Counted from the first letter of the stretch, positions 8,657-18,209 are shown. The stretch: 64,000 bases of DNA from Chelatococcus reniformis (GCF_014640075.1 NZ_BMGG01000001.1:1015486-1079485), one strand, 5' to 3'. Numbers and translations: made by a program. The notes: generated by a model not told the origin, from the sequence alone.

Positions 8657-10030
8657 CTAAAGGATCGTCCCGTGCAGCATCACCCAGGCGATGCTGAAGT
8701 AGATGACGATGCCGGTCACGTCGACCAGGGTCGCGACGAACGGTGCCGAGGCGCTGGCCGGGTCGAAGCCGACGCGCTTCAGGATGAACGGCAGCATCGA
8801 GCCGGCGAACGAGCCGAAGGTGACGATGCCGATCAGCGCCAGCGCGATGGTGATCGCCAGGAGCCTCCAGTGCTCGCCGTAGTCGAAGAGGCCGATCTGC
8901 TGCCAGATGGTGATGCGCAGGATGCCGATGACGCCCAGAATGGCGCCCAGCGCGATGCCGGTCGGCAGTTCGCGCAGCGCGATCCGGTACCAATCCCTCA
9001 GCCTCACCTCCTGCAGCGCCAGCGCCCGGATGATCAGCGAGGTGGCCTGCGAGCCCGAATTGCCCCCCGAGCTCATGACCAGCGGGACGAACAGGGCGAG
9101 CACGATGGCCTTCTCCAGCTCGTCCGCATAGTATTGCATGGCGCTGGCCGTCAGCATTTCGCTCAGGAACAGCACGCACAGCCAGCCGGCGCGCTTCTTC
9201 AGCATGCTGAAGAAGCCGATCTGCAGATAGGGCTCGTCGATCGCCTCCATGCCGCCGAGCTTCTGAAGGTCCTCGCTGGTCTCGGCGAGCAGGGCATCGA
9301 TGGCGTCGTCGACGGTGACGATGCCGATGATGTGCCCGGTCGTATCCACCACGGGTATGGCGAGGAGGTCGTATTTGGAGATCTGACGGGCGACGGCCTC
9401 CCGGTCGGCCAGCGGCCCGGTGGTGATGGGCGGGTGCTCGGGTGCGACGGAGAGGATCGGGGCGTCGGAATCGCCGGAGATCAGCCGGCGCAGGGACACC
9501 GACTGCACCAGCTTCCTGGTGGCGGGATCGAGCACGTAGATCGAATAGACGGTCTCCCGGCTGCGCTCGACGCTGCGGATATGGTCGAGCGTGCGCCCGA
9601 TCGTCCAGGTGGCGGGGACGCTGACGAACTCGGTCGTCATGAGGCTGCCGGCGCTGTCCTTGGGATAGGCCAGCAGCTGCTCGAGCGACGAGCGCGTCTC
9701 CGGGCTGAGGCGGCTCTCCAGGCGTGCCTTGGCCTCCGGATCGACCCAGCGCAGCACGTCGGCGGCGCGGTCGGCCGACATGGCTTCGAGCAGGCTCGCC
9801 GCCTTCTCGTCCGGCAGCGCTTCGACCACCTCCGAGGCAGCTTCGAAATCCGGCTGGTCGAGCACCTCCACCGCCCAGGCGTCGGGCATGTGGGAGATGA
9901 TCTCCGCGGCCTCATCGGGCGTCCGCTGGTTCAGGTATTCGACGATGTCGCCGACGTGCTCTTTGCCCAAGCGCGCCGACATGGCGATCGCTTCCGGCGA
10001 ACCCTGTCCGCCACCAGTCCGAATGTTCAT
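8657..10030 (-). CDS. mgtE: Magnesium transporter MgtE
   Basis: This 457-residue inner-membrane Mg2+ channel has the standard order: an N-terminal superhelical MgtE_N domain (about 25-130) with repeated DAWAVEVLD-like helices, two CBS domains (about 135-260) that sense Mg2+, a connecting helix, and five membrane segments in the last 180 residues. The pore segment SSGGNSGSQATSL is conserved. The start MNIRTGGGQ is taken from the frame, and no M-box or other riboswitch could be recognised upstream. It is convergent with hslU. Function follows from the family. Confidence 0.95.
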   Translation of the reverse strand: MNIRTGGGQGSPEAIAMSARLGKEHVGDIVEYLNQRTPDEAAEIISHMPDAWAVEVLDQPDFEAASEVVEALPDEKAASLLEAMSADRAADVLRWVDPEAKARLESRLSPETRSSLEQLLAYPKDSAGSLMTTEFVSVPATWTIGRTLDHIRSVERSRETVYSIYVLDPATRKLVQSVSLRRLISGDSDAPILSVAPEHPPITTGPLADREAVARQISKYDLLAIPVVDTTGHIIGIVTVDDAIDALLAETSEDLQKLGGMEAIDEPYLQIGFFSMLKKRAGWLCVLFLSEMLTASAMQYYADELEKAIVLALFVPLVMSSGGNSGSQATSLIIRALALQEVRLRDWYRIALRELPTGIALGAILGVIGILRITIWQQIGLFDYGEHWRLLAITIALALIGIVTFGSFAGSMLPFILKRVGFDPASASAPFVATLVDVTGIVIYFSIAWVMLHGTIL

Positions 10031-10349
10031 GGCACGCCCCTTCCGTGCGGAGTTTCGTGTGGTGGATGCGAAGCTCGTTGGTCCAACGAATCGTCCGCTC
10101 CGCGGGCCGCGTCGCGAGCACGACGTGGTCCACGGCGAGGCATTTTCCGATCAGATGGAGTCATCTGATTGGGTAGGAATGCTCCAAGTCTTTGAATCTG
10201 GAGCACTTCACCTGCGATTTGGTGGTTCCACCCAATCGTGAAGCGCTCTCGGCCGCGATCGCTGTCCGCTCCGCCGCGTGGCGGCGGCGGTGCGGCTCAC
10301 CTTGTCCTGCAAATCACGACACGCCCATAACGCGGACGGGCCGCCACGG
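10031..10349. other. Intergenic region between MFS and mgtE genes
   Basis: There is no gene here. The half next to mgtE (10031-10146) is the likely promoter/leader of mgtE but shows no obvious motif. Positions 10147-10250 hold a copy of the tripartite hairpin repeat, and the rest shows nothing recognisable. Confidence 0.5.
10147..10250 (+). repeat. Tripartite hairpin repeat, copy 2 (best-preserved copy)
   Basis: The first hairpin is CCGATCAGATG / CATCTGATTGG (10147-10157 and 10162-10172). The core GCTCCAAGTCTTTGAATC then TGGAGC forms a second small hairpin. The third hairpin pairs CTTCAC..GCGATTTGGTGG with CCACCCAATCGTGAAG. The order is the same as in the copies at 2366-2476 and, inverted, 55752-55858. 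Confidence 0.85.
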
Positions 10350-11579
10350 CTACAACGGTCTGCGTTTAAGGCGCGCGGCGAACCACAGGCCGAGCAACGG
10401 TATCATGATCGCTGCGACGATCAGCGGCGGCACGCCGCCGTGACGGTCGAAGAAGGGGCCGATCACGGCGACCCCGGCGGTCTGGCCGAGAAAGAAGGCG
10501 GCGGCGAACAGCGACACGGCCGAGCCGCGTGCCTCCGGCGCCATCTGCGTGGCGTTGGTCTGCAAGGTGTTATGGAACATGTAGAAGGACAGCCCGCAGA
10601 GGACCGTTGCGAGCGGCGCCAGCCACAGGGCCGGCGCCAAGGCGATGGCGAGGAGCGCAACGCCGAGGCCGGCCGTGCCGAGCCGGGCGAGCCCGCCTTC
10701 GCCGAGCCGCGCCACCAGCCGCCTGGCGCTGAAGGCGTAGGCGAGGCCGCCGATGCCGAAGGCGGCGAGGATGATGCCGGCGGCACCCGGCCCGACCCCG
10801 AACCGGTGCTGCAGCTCGGCGCCCACATAGGCATAGGCGCCGAACACGACGGCACCCTCCAGAAACACGGTTGCGACCACCGTGGCGGGCCAGGGGCGGC
10901 GGAGCAGGCCGAACATCTGCCGCATGCCGGCCAGCGCGCCGCCGGTGCCGGGAACGCTGCGGCGGTGCCCCGGCCGCAGCAGCTCGAGCCCGAGACCGAC
11001 GGCCGCCACCAGGTAGAGCAGCGCGAGCACGACGAAGACCTGGCGCCAGCCCATGATCTCGCTCAGCACGCCGCCGCCCGCCTGGCCCAGCACCACCCCC
11101 AGGATCTGTCCGGACAGGAACCTGGCCAGCACCGGCTGGCGCTGCTGGTAGGGCACCACGTCGCCGATCCAGGCCATGCTGAGCGGGATGATGGCCGCCG
11201 CCGTCGCGCCCGAGAGCAGGCGCGCCGCGGCGAGGGCCTCGAGCGAGTCGGCGAGCGCACAGGCGCCGACGCCCACGGACGACAGCAAGGCGGTCAGCGC
11301 CACCATGCGGTATTTGCCCAGGCTGTCGCCGATCGGCCCGTAGAACGCCTGCAGCAACCCATAGGCGATGGAGAATGCCGCCATGACCGCGGCAGCCTCC
11401 CCGGTGGTCACCGAGAACGCGTGACCGATGCTCGGCAGCAGCGGATCGCCGACGCGCGCCGTGCCCGCCGACACGAAGGCGGCAAAGCCGAGCAGGAGGA
11501 TGGAGCGCCGCGGCACCACGGGCGCTGCGGCGAGCTCGCGATCGGGCGGCGGCTCGATCGGGCTGACGGTGAGGTTCAT
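10350..11579 (-). CDS. MFS transporter (DHA1-like efflux family)
   Basis: A 409-residue major facilitator protein with about twelve hydrophobic segments starting near residue 24 (RRSILLLGFAAFVSAGTARVG). The loop GPIGDSLGKYRMV after the second helix matches the MFS motif A (GxLaDrxGrr-like), and SAWIG-like and GGVLSEIMGWRQVF segments are typical of drug/metabolite exporters. An alternative start 24 codons upstream at 11651 lies inside a palindromic repeat, so the internal start at 11579 is preferred. It ends in the DHA1-like FDRHGGVPPL loop and a final helix. The substrate is unknown. Confidence 0.85.
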   Translation of the reverse strand: MNLTVSPIEPPPDRELAAAPVVPRRSILLLGFAAFVSAGTARVGDPLLPSIGHAFSVTTGEAAAVMAAFSIAYGLLQAFYGPIGDSLGKYRMVALTALLSSVGVGACALADSLEALAAARLLSGATAAAIIPLSMAWIGDVVPYQQRQPVLARFLSGQILGVVLGQAGGGVLSEIMGWRQVFVVLALLYLVAAVGLGLELLRPGHRRSVPGTGGALAGMRQMFGLLRRPWPATVVATVFLEGAVVFGAYAYVGAELQHRFGVGPGAAGIILAAFGIGGLAYAFSARRLVARLGEGGLARLGTAGLGVALLAIALAPALWLAPLATVLCGLSFYMFHNTLQTNATQMAPEARGSAVSLFAAAFFLGQTAGVAVIGPFFDRHGGVPPLIVAAIMIPLLGLWFAARLKRRPL

Positions 11580-11644
11580 CGGCGGCTTCGGCTGAAGGCC
11601 CGGCAGGATGGTGGGCGGCGCGCACCGGGCGTCGAGGCCACCAT

Positions 11645-11692
11645 AGAGCATGACGCCGAAAAGTGGACGACCGCTTTTCGTGACGGTTATGC
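11645..11692. repeat. REP-type palindrome (CGAAAAGTGG family)
   Basis: AGCATGACGCCGAAAAGTGG pairs imperfectly with CGCTTTTCGTGACGGTTATGC. It is related to the copy at 31317-31369 and to a palindrome common in Hyphomicrobiales genomes. It lies upstream of both divergent genes (MFS exporter and murJ) and provides a spurious ATG in frame with the exporter. Confidence 0.65.
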
Positions 11693-11869
11693 CCCCGTGC
11701 CCGGCGGCGCGGCGCGACCGACGGAGCCGCCTTCCCCCTTGTGGGAACGCGGGCGCGCGCGTAGCGGAAGGGCTGACGGGGTCGCCTCCAGCTGCCGCGA
11801 CGGCCGCTGGTGCGCCGGGCGCAGGCAGGTGGCCCGATCTCCCGCCTCCCGTTCGAGCCGCCGCCCCGC

Positions 11870-13426
11870 ATGTCCCTGCTTCGTCCCGCCCTCATCGTCG
11901 GCCTCGCCACCGCGGCCTCGCGGCTGCTGGGCTTCGCCCGCGATGTCGCGGTTGCTGGCCTGCTCGGCGCCGGGCCGGTGGCCGACGCCTTCCTGGCGGC
12001 GGTCCGGCTGCCCAATGCGCTGCGGCGGTCGCTCGGCGAAGGCGCCCTGAACGCCGGCTTCGTGCCGATCTACGCGCGGCTGCGACGCCAGCACGGCTCC
12101 GCCCAGGCGGCCAGCTTCGCCGGCCACGCGATCGTCGCGGCCGGGCTCGGGCTGACGGTGCTCACCGCGCTCGCCATGCTCGCCGCCTCCGCGCTGATGC
12201 TGGCGCTGGCGCCGGGCTTCGCCGGCGATCCCGCGCGGCTCGCGCCGGCGCGCACCTACCTGATGCTGATGCTGCCGTTCGTCGGTCTGGCGTCCCTCGC
12301 CTCCCTCGTCGGCGCCTGGCTCAACGCCGAACAGCGGTTCCTCGCCGCAGCCGCGGCGCCGGCGACGGTCAATGCGCTGCTGCTCGCCGCCTACACCGCG
12401 ATTCCCCGATGGGTGACCGGCGATGCGGCCGTCGCCGGTGCCATGGCGGCGGCGCTGGCGCTGGCCGGCGCACTCCAGCTCGGCGTGGTGCTCGCCGCCG
12501 CCCGGCGCCTGCCCCATGCCTTCCGGCTGCTGCGACCGCCGCCCTGGCGCGGGCTCGCCCGCCTCCTGGTCCTCGGCGCCCCGGGGCTCGTCGCCAGCGC
12601 CAGTGCCCAGATGCTCGTCCTGGTGGCGGCCGGGGTCGCTTCCGCCGAGGCCGGCGCCGTGTCCTGGCTCTACTATGCCGACCGCCTGTTCCAGCTGCCG
12701 CTGTCGTTCGCCGGGGTCGCCGCCGGCACCGTGCTGCTCGCCGACATGGCGGGCGCGGCCGGTCCGGCCGTGCGCCGCGGCGGCGATGGCCGCGACCCGC
12801 TCAATGCCCCGCTTGAGGCGGCATTGGCTCTCGCCCTGCCGGCAGCGGTGGCCCTGGCGGTGCTGGCCGAGCCCATCGTGCGCATCCTGTTCCAGCGCGG
12901 CGCCTTCGCGGCCGGCGATACGGCGGGCACAGCGGCGGCGCTCGCCGGCCTGGCTGCCGGGCTGCCCTGCGGCGTCGTGACCAAGGTGCTGCTGCAGCCG
13001 TTCTTCGCCCGCGAGCTCGCCGTCCTTCCCCTCGTGACCGGTCTCGCTGCGCTCGCCGTCACCTGGTTGGCGGCCCTGTTTCTGGCCGGGCCGCTCGGCG
13101 TTGCCGGCCTCGCCGCCGCGGTGACGGCCGGGCTTGCCGTCCAGGCCGTTCTGCTCGGCGGCATCCTCGCCGCCCGCCACTGGTGGCGCCCGGATGGGGT
13201 GCTGGCGGGCCGGTTCGCCGGGCTGCTCGCCGCCAGCGCCGTCATGGGCCTCGTCGTGGCCGCGCTGGCGCGATGGGGGGCGCCGGCGCTCGCCGCCGAA
13301 AGCCTCCTGCTCCGCGCCGCCGCGCTCGCCGGCCTGTGCCTGACGGGTCTCGCCGTCTACGCCGTCGCCGCCCTGGCGTTCGGCGGCATCGATCGTCGCG
13401 TGCTGGCCCGCCGGCGGGCCGCCTGA
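11870..13426 (+). CDS. murJ: Lipid II flippase MurJ (MviN family)
   Basis: This 518-residue integral membrane protein flips lipid II across the inner membrane for peptidoglycan synthesis. It opens with the typical SRLLGFARDVAVAGLLG segment, followed by VADAFLAAVRLPN and LRRSLGEGALNAGFVPIY, the family's best-conserved region. About fourteen hydrophobic segments follow, with the central VLLADMAGA and FQRGAFAAGDT motifs in the second lobe. The start MSLLRPAL follows a weak ribosome site. trpS is next in the same direction, a neighbourhood usual in alphaproteobacteria; glnD, often upstream, is absent here. Confidence 0.95.
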   Translation: MSLLRPALIVGLATAASRLLGFARDVAVAGLLGAGPVADAFLAAVRLPNALRRSLGEGALNAGFVPIYARLRRQHGSAQAASFAGHAIVAAGLGLTVLTALAMLAASALMLALAPGFAGDPARLAPARTYLMLMLPFVGLASLASLVGAWLNAEQRFLAAAAAPATVNALLLAAYTAIPRWVTGDAAVAGAMAAALALAGALQLGVVLAAARRLPHAFRLLRPPPWRGLARLLVLGAPGLVASASAQMLVLVAAGVASAEAGAVSWLYYADRLFQLPLSFAGVAAGTVLLADMAGAAGPAVRRGGDGRDPLNAPLEAALALALPAAVALAVLAEPIVRILFQRGAFAAGDTAGTAAALAGLAAGLPCGVVTKVLLQPFFARELAVLPLVTGLAALAVTWLAALFLAGPLGVAGLAAAVTAGLAVQAVLLGGILAARHWWRPDGVLAGRFAGLLAASAVMGLVVAALARWGAPALAAESLLLRAAALAGLCLTGLAVYAVAALAFGGIDRRVLARRRAA

Positions 13427-13547
13427 CGGGGTGAGGATCGCTCCGACGCGTATCGTGCAACAGGCGTCTTGCGCGCGCGGCGGCGGGCCGCCATAACCCC
13501 CGCTTTCCGGCAGGGCGCCCCGCCAGCGGGCGGTTTCGCCTTTGACG

Positions 13548-13600
13548 GCAGAAGCGATCGTAATTCAAAGACTTGGAGCATGTCTGCGGAATGCTCTAGG
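13548..13600 (-). repeat. Tripartite hairpin repeat, partial copy 3
   Basis: Read on the minus strand it gives the core GCTCCAAGTCTTTGAATT preceded by CTAGAGCATTCCGCAGACAT. The third hairpin is lost. It ends in CTAG at 13596-13599, next to the trpS ribosome-binding site. Confidence 0.7.
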
Positions 13601-13609
13601 GGAGTGACC

Positions 13610-14650
13610 ATGGCGATGTTCAGCCAGCGCGTCTTTTCCGGCGTTCAGCCCACCGGCAACCTGCACCTGGGCAACTACCTCGGCGCCATCACGCGGTTCG
13701 TGTCGCTCCAGGACCAGTTCGACTGCATCTATTGCGTGGTCGACATGCACGCGATCACGGTGGCGCAGGATCCAGCCGAGCTGACGCGGCACATCCGCGA
13801 GGTAACGGCGGCGTTCCTCGCCTGCGGCATCGACCCCAAGCGGCACATCGTCTTCAACCAGAGCCAGGTCAGCGAGCACGCCGAGCTCGCCTGGGTGTTC
13901 AACTGCGTGGCCCGCATCGGCTGGCTCAACCGCATGACCCAGTTCAAGGAGAAGGCCGGCAAGGACCGCGAGAACGCCTCGCTCGGTCTTTACGCCTATC
14001 CGAGCCTGATGGCGGCCGACATCCTGGTCTACAGGGCGACGCACGTGCCGGTCGGCGAGGACCAGAAGCAGCACCTCGAGCTGACGCGCGACGTCGCCCA
14101 GAAGTTCAACAACGACTTCGCCACCAGCATCGCCGCGCACGGCTTCGGCGAGGCCTTCTTCCCGCTGACCGAGCCGCTGATCCAGGGCCCGGCGACGCGC
14201 GTCATGAGCCTGCGCGACGGCTCCAAGAAGATGTCGAAGTCCGATCCCTCGGATTACTCGCGCATCAACCTGACCGACGGGCCGGACGCCATCGCCCAGA
14301 AGATTCGCCGCGCCAAGACCGATGCGGAGCCGCTGCCGGGCGAGGAGGCGGGGCTGGCGGCTCGGCCGGAGGCGGACAACCTGCTCGGCATCTATGCGGC
14401 GCTCGCCGGCACCACCAAGGGCGCGGTGCTGGAGGACTTCGCCGGCGCCCAGTTCTCGGCCTTCAAGTCCGCGCTGGTCGACCTCGCGGTCGCCAAGCTC
14501 GGGCCGATCGGCTCGGAGATGCAGCGCCTGGTCGGCGATCCCGCCTACATCGACCAGGTCCTGGCCGACGGCGCCGACCGCGCGCGTCTCATCGCGCGCA
14601 GCACCATGGACGACGTGAAGGACATCGTCGGCTTCATCCGCAAGCGCTGA
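13610..14650 (+). CDS. trpS: Tryptophanyl-tRNA synthetase
   Basis: A 346-residue class I aminoacyl-tRNA synthetase that charges tRNA-Trp in the cytoplasm. The HIGH-type motif is [10 protein letters not shown] at residues 14-23 and the KMSKS loop is [12 protein letters not shown] at about residues 206-217. The segment [14 protein letters not shown] is the conserved dimer/tryptophan-pocket region. The start ATGGCGATG follows the strong site GGGGAG; an upstream in-frame ATG lies inside a repeat and is rejected. Its length is normal for bacterial TrpRS. Confidence 0.97.
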   Translation: MAMFSQRVFSGVQPTGNLHLGNYLGAITRFVSLQDQFDCIYCVVDMHAITVAQDPAELTRHIREVTAAFLACGIDPKRHIVFNQSQVSEHAELAWVFNCVARIGWLNRMTQFKEKAGKDRENASLGLYAYPSLMAADILVYRATHVPVGEDQKQHLELTRDVAQKFNNDFATSIAAHGFGEAFFPLTEPLIQGPATRVMSLRDGSKKMSKSDPSDYSRINLTDGPDAIAQKIRRAKTDAEPLPGEEAGLAARPEADNLLGIYAALAGTTKGAVLEDFAGAQFSAFKSALVDLAVAKLGPIGSEMQRLVGDPAYIDQVLADGADRARLIARSTMDDVKDIVGFIRKR

Positions 14651-14717
14651 CATCGGTGGCGGGGCTTGACCCGCCGCTCGCGCGCCTCAAGAATCCGGCG
14701 ACGACGTTGGAGAGGCG

Positions 14718-15218
14718 ATGAGCAGCAGCCGACGGCGCACCGCCTACGAGCCGGGGCATCGGGCCAAGTTTCTCGTCGTCGTGGACGAGACGGCCGAATG
14801 CGACCGGGCCGTCTATTTTGCGGCTCGCCGGGCACTTCGCACCGGCGTCGGCGTCACCCTCCTGTGCGTCATCTCGTCGGCGGAGTTCCAGACCTGGCTC
14901 GGCGTCGGTGAGGCGCTCAAGGCCGAGGCGGAGGACGACGCCAATAGCCTGCTCGACGAGGCGGAGGTCTGCGTGCGGTCCGTCACGGGCGCCGCGCCCG
15001 AGCGCATCATCCGCGCCGGCCTCGCGTCCGAAGAGGTTCTCAGGCTGATCGAGGAGGACACCGACATCGCGCTGCTGGTGCTCGCCGCAGGCACCGACAG
15101 CAGCGGCCCGGGGCCGCTCGTGTCGCTGCTGGCGAGCTCGTCCGGTCCGGTCTTTCCGATCCCCGTCGCCATCGTGCCCGGGGGCCTGAGCGACGGCGAG
15201 ATCGACGCGGTGGCTTGA
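14718..15218 (+). CDS. Universal stress protein (UspA family)
   Basis: This 166-residue single-domain protein starts after a GGAGAGG site. It opens with KFLVVVDETAECDRAVYFA, matching the UspA first strand and helix, and contains TLLCVISS and the late IALLVLAAGTDSSGPGPLVS segment. In ATP-binding members this last part is G-x2-G-x9-G-S/T; here it ends in LLASSSGPVFPIPVAIVPG, which fits only loosely, so nucleotide binding is uncertain. It lies between trpS and an nfu gene, a common arrangement in related bacteria. A role in stress survival is inferred from the family only. Confidence 0.85.
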   Translation: MSSSRRRTAYEPGHRAKFLVVVDETAECDRAVYFAARRALRTGVGVTLLCVISSAEFQTWLGVGEALKAEAEDDANSLLDEAEVCVRSVTGAAPERIIRAGLASEEVLRLIEEDTDIALLVLAAGTDSSGPGPLVSLLASSSGPVFPIPVAIVPGGLSDGEIDAVA

Positions 15219-15334
15219 CCGCCGCCAGGCCCGCCCGCAACGTCGCGCTGCGTTGATCTGCGGCCGCTGCTCATCCATATGCACGGTGACACGACCGAAC
15301 GGCCGGCCTTGAACCGGCACGCGAGGAGGACGAG

Positions 15335-15898
15335 ATGTTCATTCAGACCGAAGCCACGCCCAACCCCGCCACCTTGAAGTTCCTGCCCGGCCGGGTGGTC
15401 ATGGCGCAGGGCACCCTGGACCTGCGCGACGGCGAGCAGGCCCAGAAGTCGCCGCTGGCCGAGCGGCTGTTCGCCGTCGACGGCGTCGCCGCGGTGTTCT
15501 TCGGGCACGATTTCGTCACCGTGACCAAGTCGGGGGGCGAGTGGCAGCACCTGAAGCCGGCCATCCTCGGTGCGATCATGGAGCACTACCAGTCAGGCGC
15601 GCCGATCGTGGTGGATGAGCACCGGGACGCTGCCGGCGAGGACGGCGACGAGTTCTTCGACGAGAAGGACGCCGGCTTGGTGGAGACGATCAAGGACCTG
15701 CTGGAGACGCGGGTGCGGCCGGCGGTGGCCGGCGACGGCGGCGACATCACCTTTGCGGGCTACCGGGACGGGGTCGTCTACCTGTCGATGAAGGGCTCGT
15801 GCGCCGGCTGCCCGTCGTCCACGGCGACCCTCAAGCACGGTATCGAGAACCTGTTCCGCCACTTCCTGCCGGACGTCCGGGAAGTCGAAGCCGTCTAA
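15335..15898 (+). CDS. NifU-family Fe-S cluster scaffold (Nfu)
   Basis: A 187-residue protein with an Nfu_N domain (starting MFIQTEATPNPATLKFLPG) and a C-terminal NifU-like domain from about residue 110. The CAGC motif with Cys at about 156 and 159 binds a [4Fe-4S] cluster between two subunits for delivery to apo-enzymes. The start follows the strong site GAGGAGGACGAG. It is placed between the stress protein and tsaB, as in many alphaproteobacteria. It has the standard length and no defects. It acts in the cytoplasm as a carrier downstream of the SUF machinery, by family knowledge. Confidence 0.93.
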   Translation: MFIQTEATPNPATLKFLPGRVVMAQGTLDLRDGEQAQKSPLAERLFAVDGVAAVFFGHDFVTVTKSGGEWQHLKPAILGAIMEHYQSGAPIVVDEHRDAAGEDGDEFFDEKDAGLVETIKDLLETRVRPAVAGDGGDITFAGYRDGVVYLSMKGSCAGCPSSTATLKHGIENLFRHFLPDVREVEAV

Positions 15899-16066
15899 GC
15901 CAACTAAGCCATTTGACGCGCGCGCGGAGCGCGCCCGCTCGGCTGGTCTCGGCGCGCACCAGGCCATTGGGCATGGCGGAATCAGAGGGGCTGGAGCGGC
16001 GAGCCGATCACGCTTAAACAGGCGTTGCGAATCTCTTCGCTTCACCCGGGAGCATGATCGAGCCGC

Positions 16067-16750
16067 GTGCGTATTCTGGCGATTGATACGGCGCTTGGCG
16101 CCTGTTCCGCGTGCGTTGCCGACAGCGGCGGCGGCGAGGCGCTGGCGCGCGAGACGATCACCATGGAGCGGGGCCACGCCGAGGCGCTGCTGCCGCTGAT
16201 CGAGCGCGTCATCGCCCACACCCCCGGCGGCTTTCCGTCGCTGAACCGGGTCGCGGTGGTGGTCGGGCCGGGCAGCTTCACCGGCCTGCGCATCGGCATC
16301 GCGGCGGCGCGCGCCATCGGCCTCGCTCTCGAGGTCCCCGTGGTCGGAGTGACCACCCTGTCGGCGCTGCTCGGCCCACTGGTCGCCGGCAACGTGGACC
16401 GGGTCGCGGTGGCCGCTGTCGATGCCCGCAACGGCCACGTCTACCTCCAGGCCTTGGCGCCGGGCGGCCGCGTCATCGTGGCGCCGCGGTTGCTGGCGGC
16501 CCGCGAGGCGGTGCGCCTGCTCGGCACGAGCCCGGTCATGATCGCCGGGTCCGGCGCCGGCCTGCTGGCGGCGGAGGCGAGCGCCCTGGGCGTCAGCGCT
16601 ACCATTGCGCCGGAGGCACTCTATGCCGATCCCCAGTGGGTGGCGCGGCTCGGCGCCCTCGCCGATCCGGCCCAGGCGCCACCCAAGCCTTTCTACCTGC
16701 GCGCGCCCGACGCCAAGCCGCAGGACCACGGCGCCTTGCCGCGGCAGTGA
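16067..16750 (+). CDS. tsaB: tRNA threonylcarbamoyladenosine biosynthesis protein TsaB
   Basis: This 227-residue ASKHA-fold protein starts at GTG. TsaB partners TsaD and TsaE to make t6A37 in ANN-decoding tRNAs. Key features are the opening RILAIDTALGACSACV, HAEALLPLIERV, and the signature VVVGPGSFTGLRIGIAAARA. It does not contain the TsaD metal site, as expected. rimI starts 9 bp after its stop, and such tsaB-rimI pairing is widespread. trmO in the same window modifies the t6A product further. A 168-bp gap with a GC-rich hairpin separates it from nfu. Confidence 0.95.
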   Translation: MRILAIDTALGACSACVADSGGGEALARETITMERGHAEALLPLIERVIAHTPGGFPSLNRVAVVVGPGSFTGLRIGIAAARAIGLALEVPVVGVTTLSALLGPLVAGNVDRVAVAAVDARNGHVYLQALAPGGRVIVAPRLLAAREAVRLLGTSPVMIAGSGAGLLAAEASALGVSATIAPEALYADPQWVARLGALADPAQAPPKPFYLRAPDAKPQDHGALPRQ

Positions 16751-16758
16751 GGCCGGCG

Positions 16759-17241
16759 ATGAAGTGGCCGTGGCACCGGGATCTGACCGGACGCGTCGGG
16801 CGCCTCGCACCGGTCGATGCGGCGGCCCTCGCGTCGATCCACGCCGAGGGGTTCGCCCGGCCCTGGGGGGCGGCAGATTTCGAGCAGATGCTGACCGATC
16901 CGGCGGTGGTCGCCGACGGCGTCCGGGCGCCCGGCCGCGTCCCGCCCGCGGGCTTCGTACTGTCGCGGCGCGTGCTGGACGAAGCCGAGATCCTCACCAT
17001 CGCCGTCGCCCGCCGCTGCCGCGGCCGCGGCTACGGGCGCGCCCTGCTCGTCTCCCACATGCCGCGGCTGGCGGCGCTGGGCGTGCGGACGCTGCATCTG
17101 GAGGTCGAGGACGGCAATGAGCCGGCGCTGGCGCTCTACCGCTCGCTGGGTTTCGGCCAGGTGGGCCAGCGCGGCGGCTATTATGCCCGGCCGGACGGGA
17201 CGACGGCCGGCGCCCTGCTGATGGCGCGCGCGCTCGGGTGA
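16759..17241 (+). CDS. rimI: Ribosomal-protein-alanine N-acetyltransferase RimI-like
   Basis: A 160-residue GNAT acetyltransferase. The acetyl-CoA site is seen in ILTIAVARRCRGRGYGRALL (motif A, R/Q-x-x-G-x-G/A) at about residues 75-94, followed by LHLEVEDGNEPALALYRSLGF and the G-YY substrate-side segment. The position directly after tsaB supports RimI, which acetylates the N-terminal Ala of ribosomal protein S18. The start ATGAAGTGGCCG was chosen for spacing to tsaB and the fit to the GNAT fold. Downstream, where fur or miaB often lie, there is a convergent LysR gene instead. Confidence 0.85.
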   Translation: MKWPWHRDLTGRVGRLAPVDAAALASIHAEGFARPWGAADFEQMLTDPAVVADGVRAPGRVPPAGFVLSRRVLDEAEILTIAVARRCRGRGYGRALLVSHMPRLAALGVRTLHLEVEDGNEPALALYRSLGFGQVGQRGGYYARPDGTTAGALLMARALG

Positions 17242-17273
17242 CCGCAGCGCCAGCTGCGGCGCGGCCGGCCTCG

Positions 17274-18209
17274 TCACGCCCCGCGCAGCAGCGCGCCGTC
17301 GGCGGCGATGCGCCGCTCGAAGAAGCGCAGGACGGCGCGGACGCGGGAGATGTGCAGCAGATCCTCGTGCACCGATATCCAGATGTCGCGGACCGTGAAG
17401 ATCTCCGGCAGCACCGGGATCAGGGCCTTATCGTGCGCCGCGACGAAGGAGGGCAGCATGACGATTCCCTGCCCCGCCATGGCGCTCATGTACTGGGCCA
17501 GCAGGCTGGTGGAGCGGAAGACGACGCTGGTTGGCCGCAGGATATCGGAGAGCCAGAGATTCTCCTTGATGTGGACATGCTCGTCGATGAAGTCGATGAA
17601 ATCGTGCTTGTCGAGGTCGGCGAGACTGCGCGGCGGCCCCCTGGTCTGCAGGTAGGCGGGGGATGCGAACAGCGAGACCTTGAATTCTCCAACCTTGCTG
17701 GTGCTGAGGCGGCGGCCGCGTGGGTTGAAGAAGCTGACGAAGATGTCGGCTTCCCGCCGGCTCAGGTCGAGGATGCGGCTATCGGTGATCAGCTCGATCT
17801 GGATTGCCGGCTGCAGGCGGTTGAAGTCGGCGATGCAGCGGGTGAGATAGAAGCTGCCGATGCCCTCCAGGCTCGCGACCCGCACGGCTCCGCCGGCCTC
17901 CGCGCCGAGCCCGATGGCCTCCGCGATCAGGTTGGCCTGGTTCTCCATGCCCTCGGCATACTGGAGCAGGCGGTGCCCCTCCTCGGTGAGCGTGAAGCCA
18001 TGCTTGCTGCGGTTGAACAACGTGCAGCCCAGGTTCCGCTCGAGCTCCCGGATCCGCCGGCCGACGGTCGTATGGTCCACCTTGAGCGCGGTGGCGGCGC
18101 GGACGAGATTTCGCTGCCGCGCCAGCTCCAGGAAATAGACGATGTCGTTCCAGTCGTATCTTGGCTTCGATGACGGGCTCACGGAGGTCTCGGGCGGCGC
18201 AATTGACAT
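17274..18209 (-). CDS. LysR-family transcriptional regulator
   Basis: This 311-residue LysR regulator has an N-terminal winged helix (residues about 18-75; LVRAATALKVDHTTVGRRIRELE is the helix-turn-helix) and a C-terminal effector-binding domain. The start MSIAPPETS is preferred to one six codons upstream of the motif region that has no better ribosome site. It is on the same strand as, and downstream of, the nitrilase/ABC operon, separated by two repeat elements, so it may regulate that operon, but no shared operator could be identified. Target and ligand are unknown. Confidence 0.88.
   Translation of the reverse strand: MSIAPPETSVSPSSKPRYDWNDIVYFLELARQRNLVRAATALKVDHTTVGRRIRELERNLGCTLFNRSKHGFTLTEEGHRLLQYAEGMENQANLIAEAIGLGAEAGGAVRVASLEGIGSFYLTRCIADFNRLQPAIQIELITDSRILDLSRREADIFVSFFNPRGRRLSTSKVGEFKVSLFASPAYLQTRGPPRSLADLDKHDFIDFIDEHVHIKENLWLSDILRPTSVVFRSTSLLAQYMSAMAGQGIVMLPSFVAAHDKALIPVLPEIFTVRDIWISVHEDLLHISRVRAVLRFFERRIAADGALLRGA

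Noticed and set aside
10031..10146. Magnesium riboswitch (M-box) before mgtE
   Set aside because: The leader shows none of the conserved M-box helices; only about 115 bp separate the start from a repeat.
11580..11651. Earlier start for the MFS exporter
   Set aside because: The ATG at 11651 lies in a palindromic repeat and adds 24 residues not resembling MFS N-termini.
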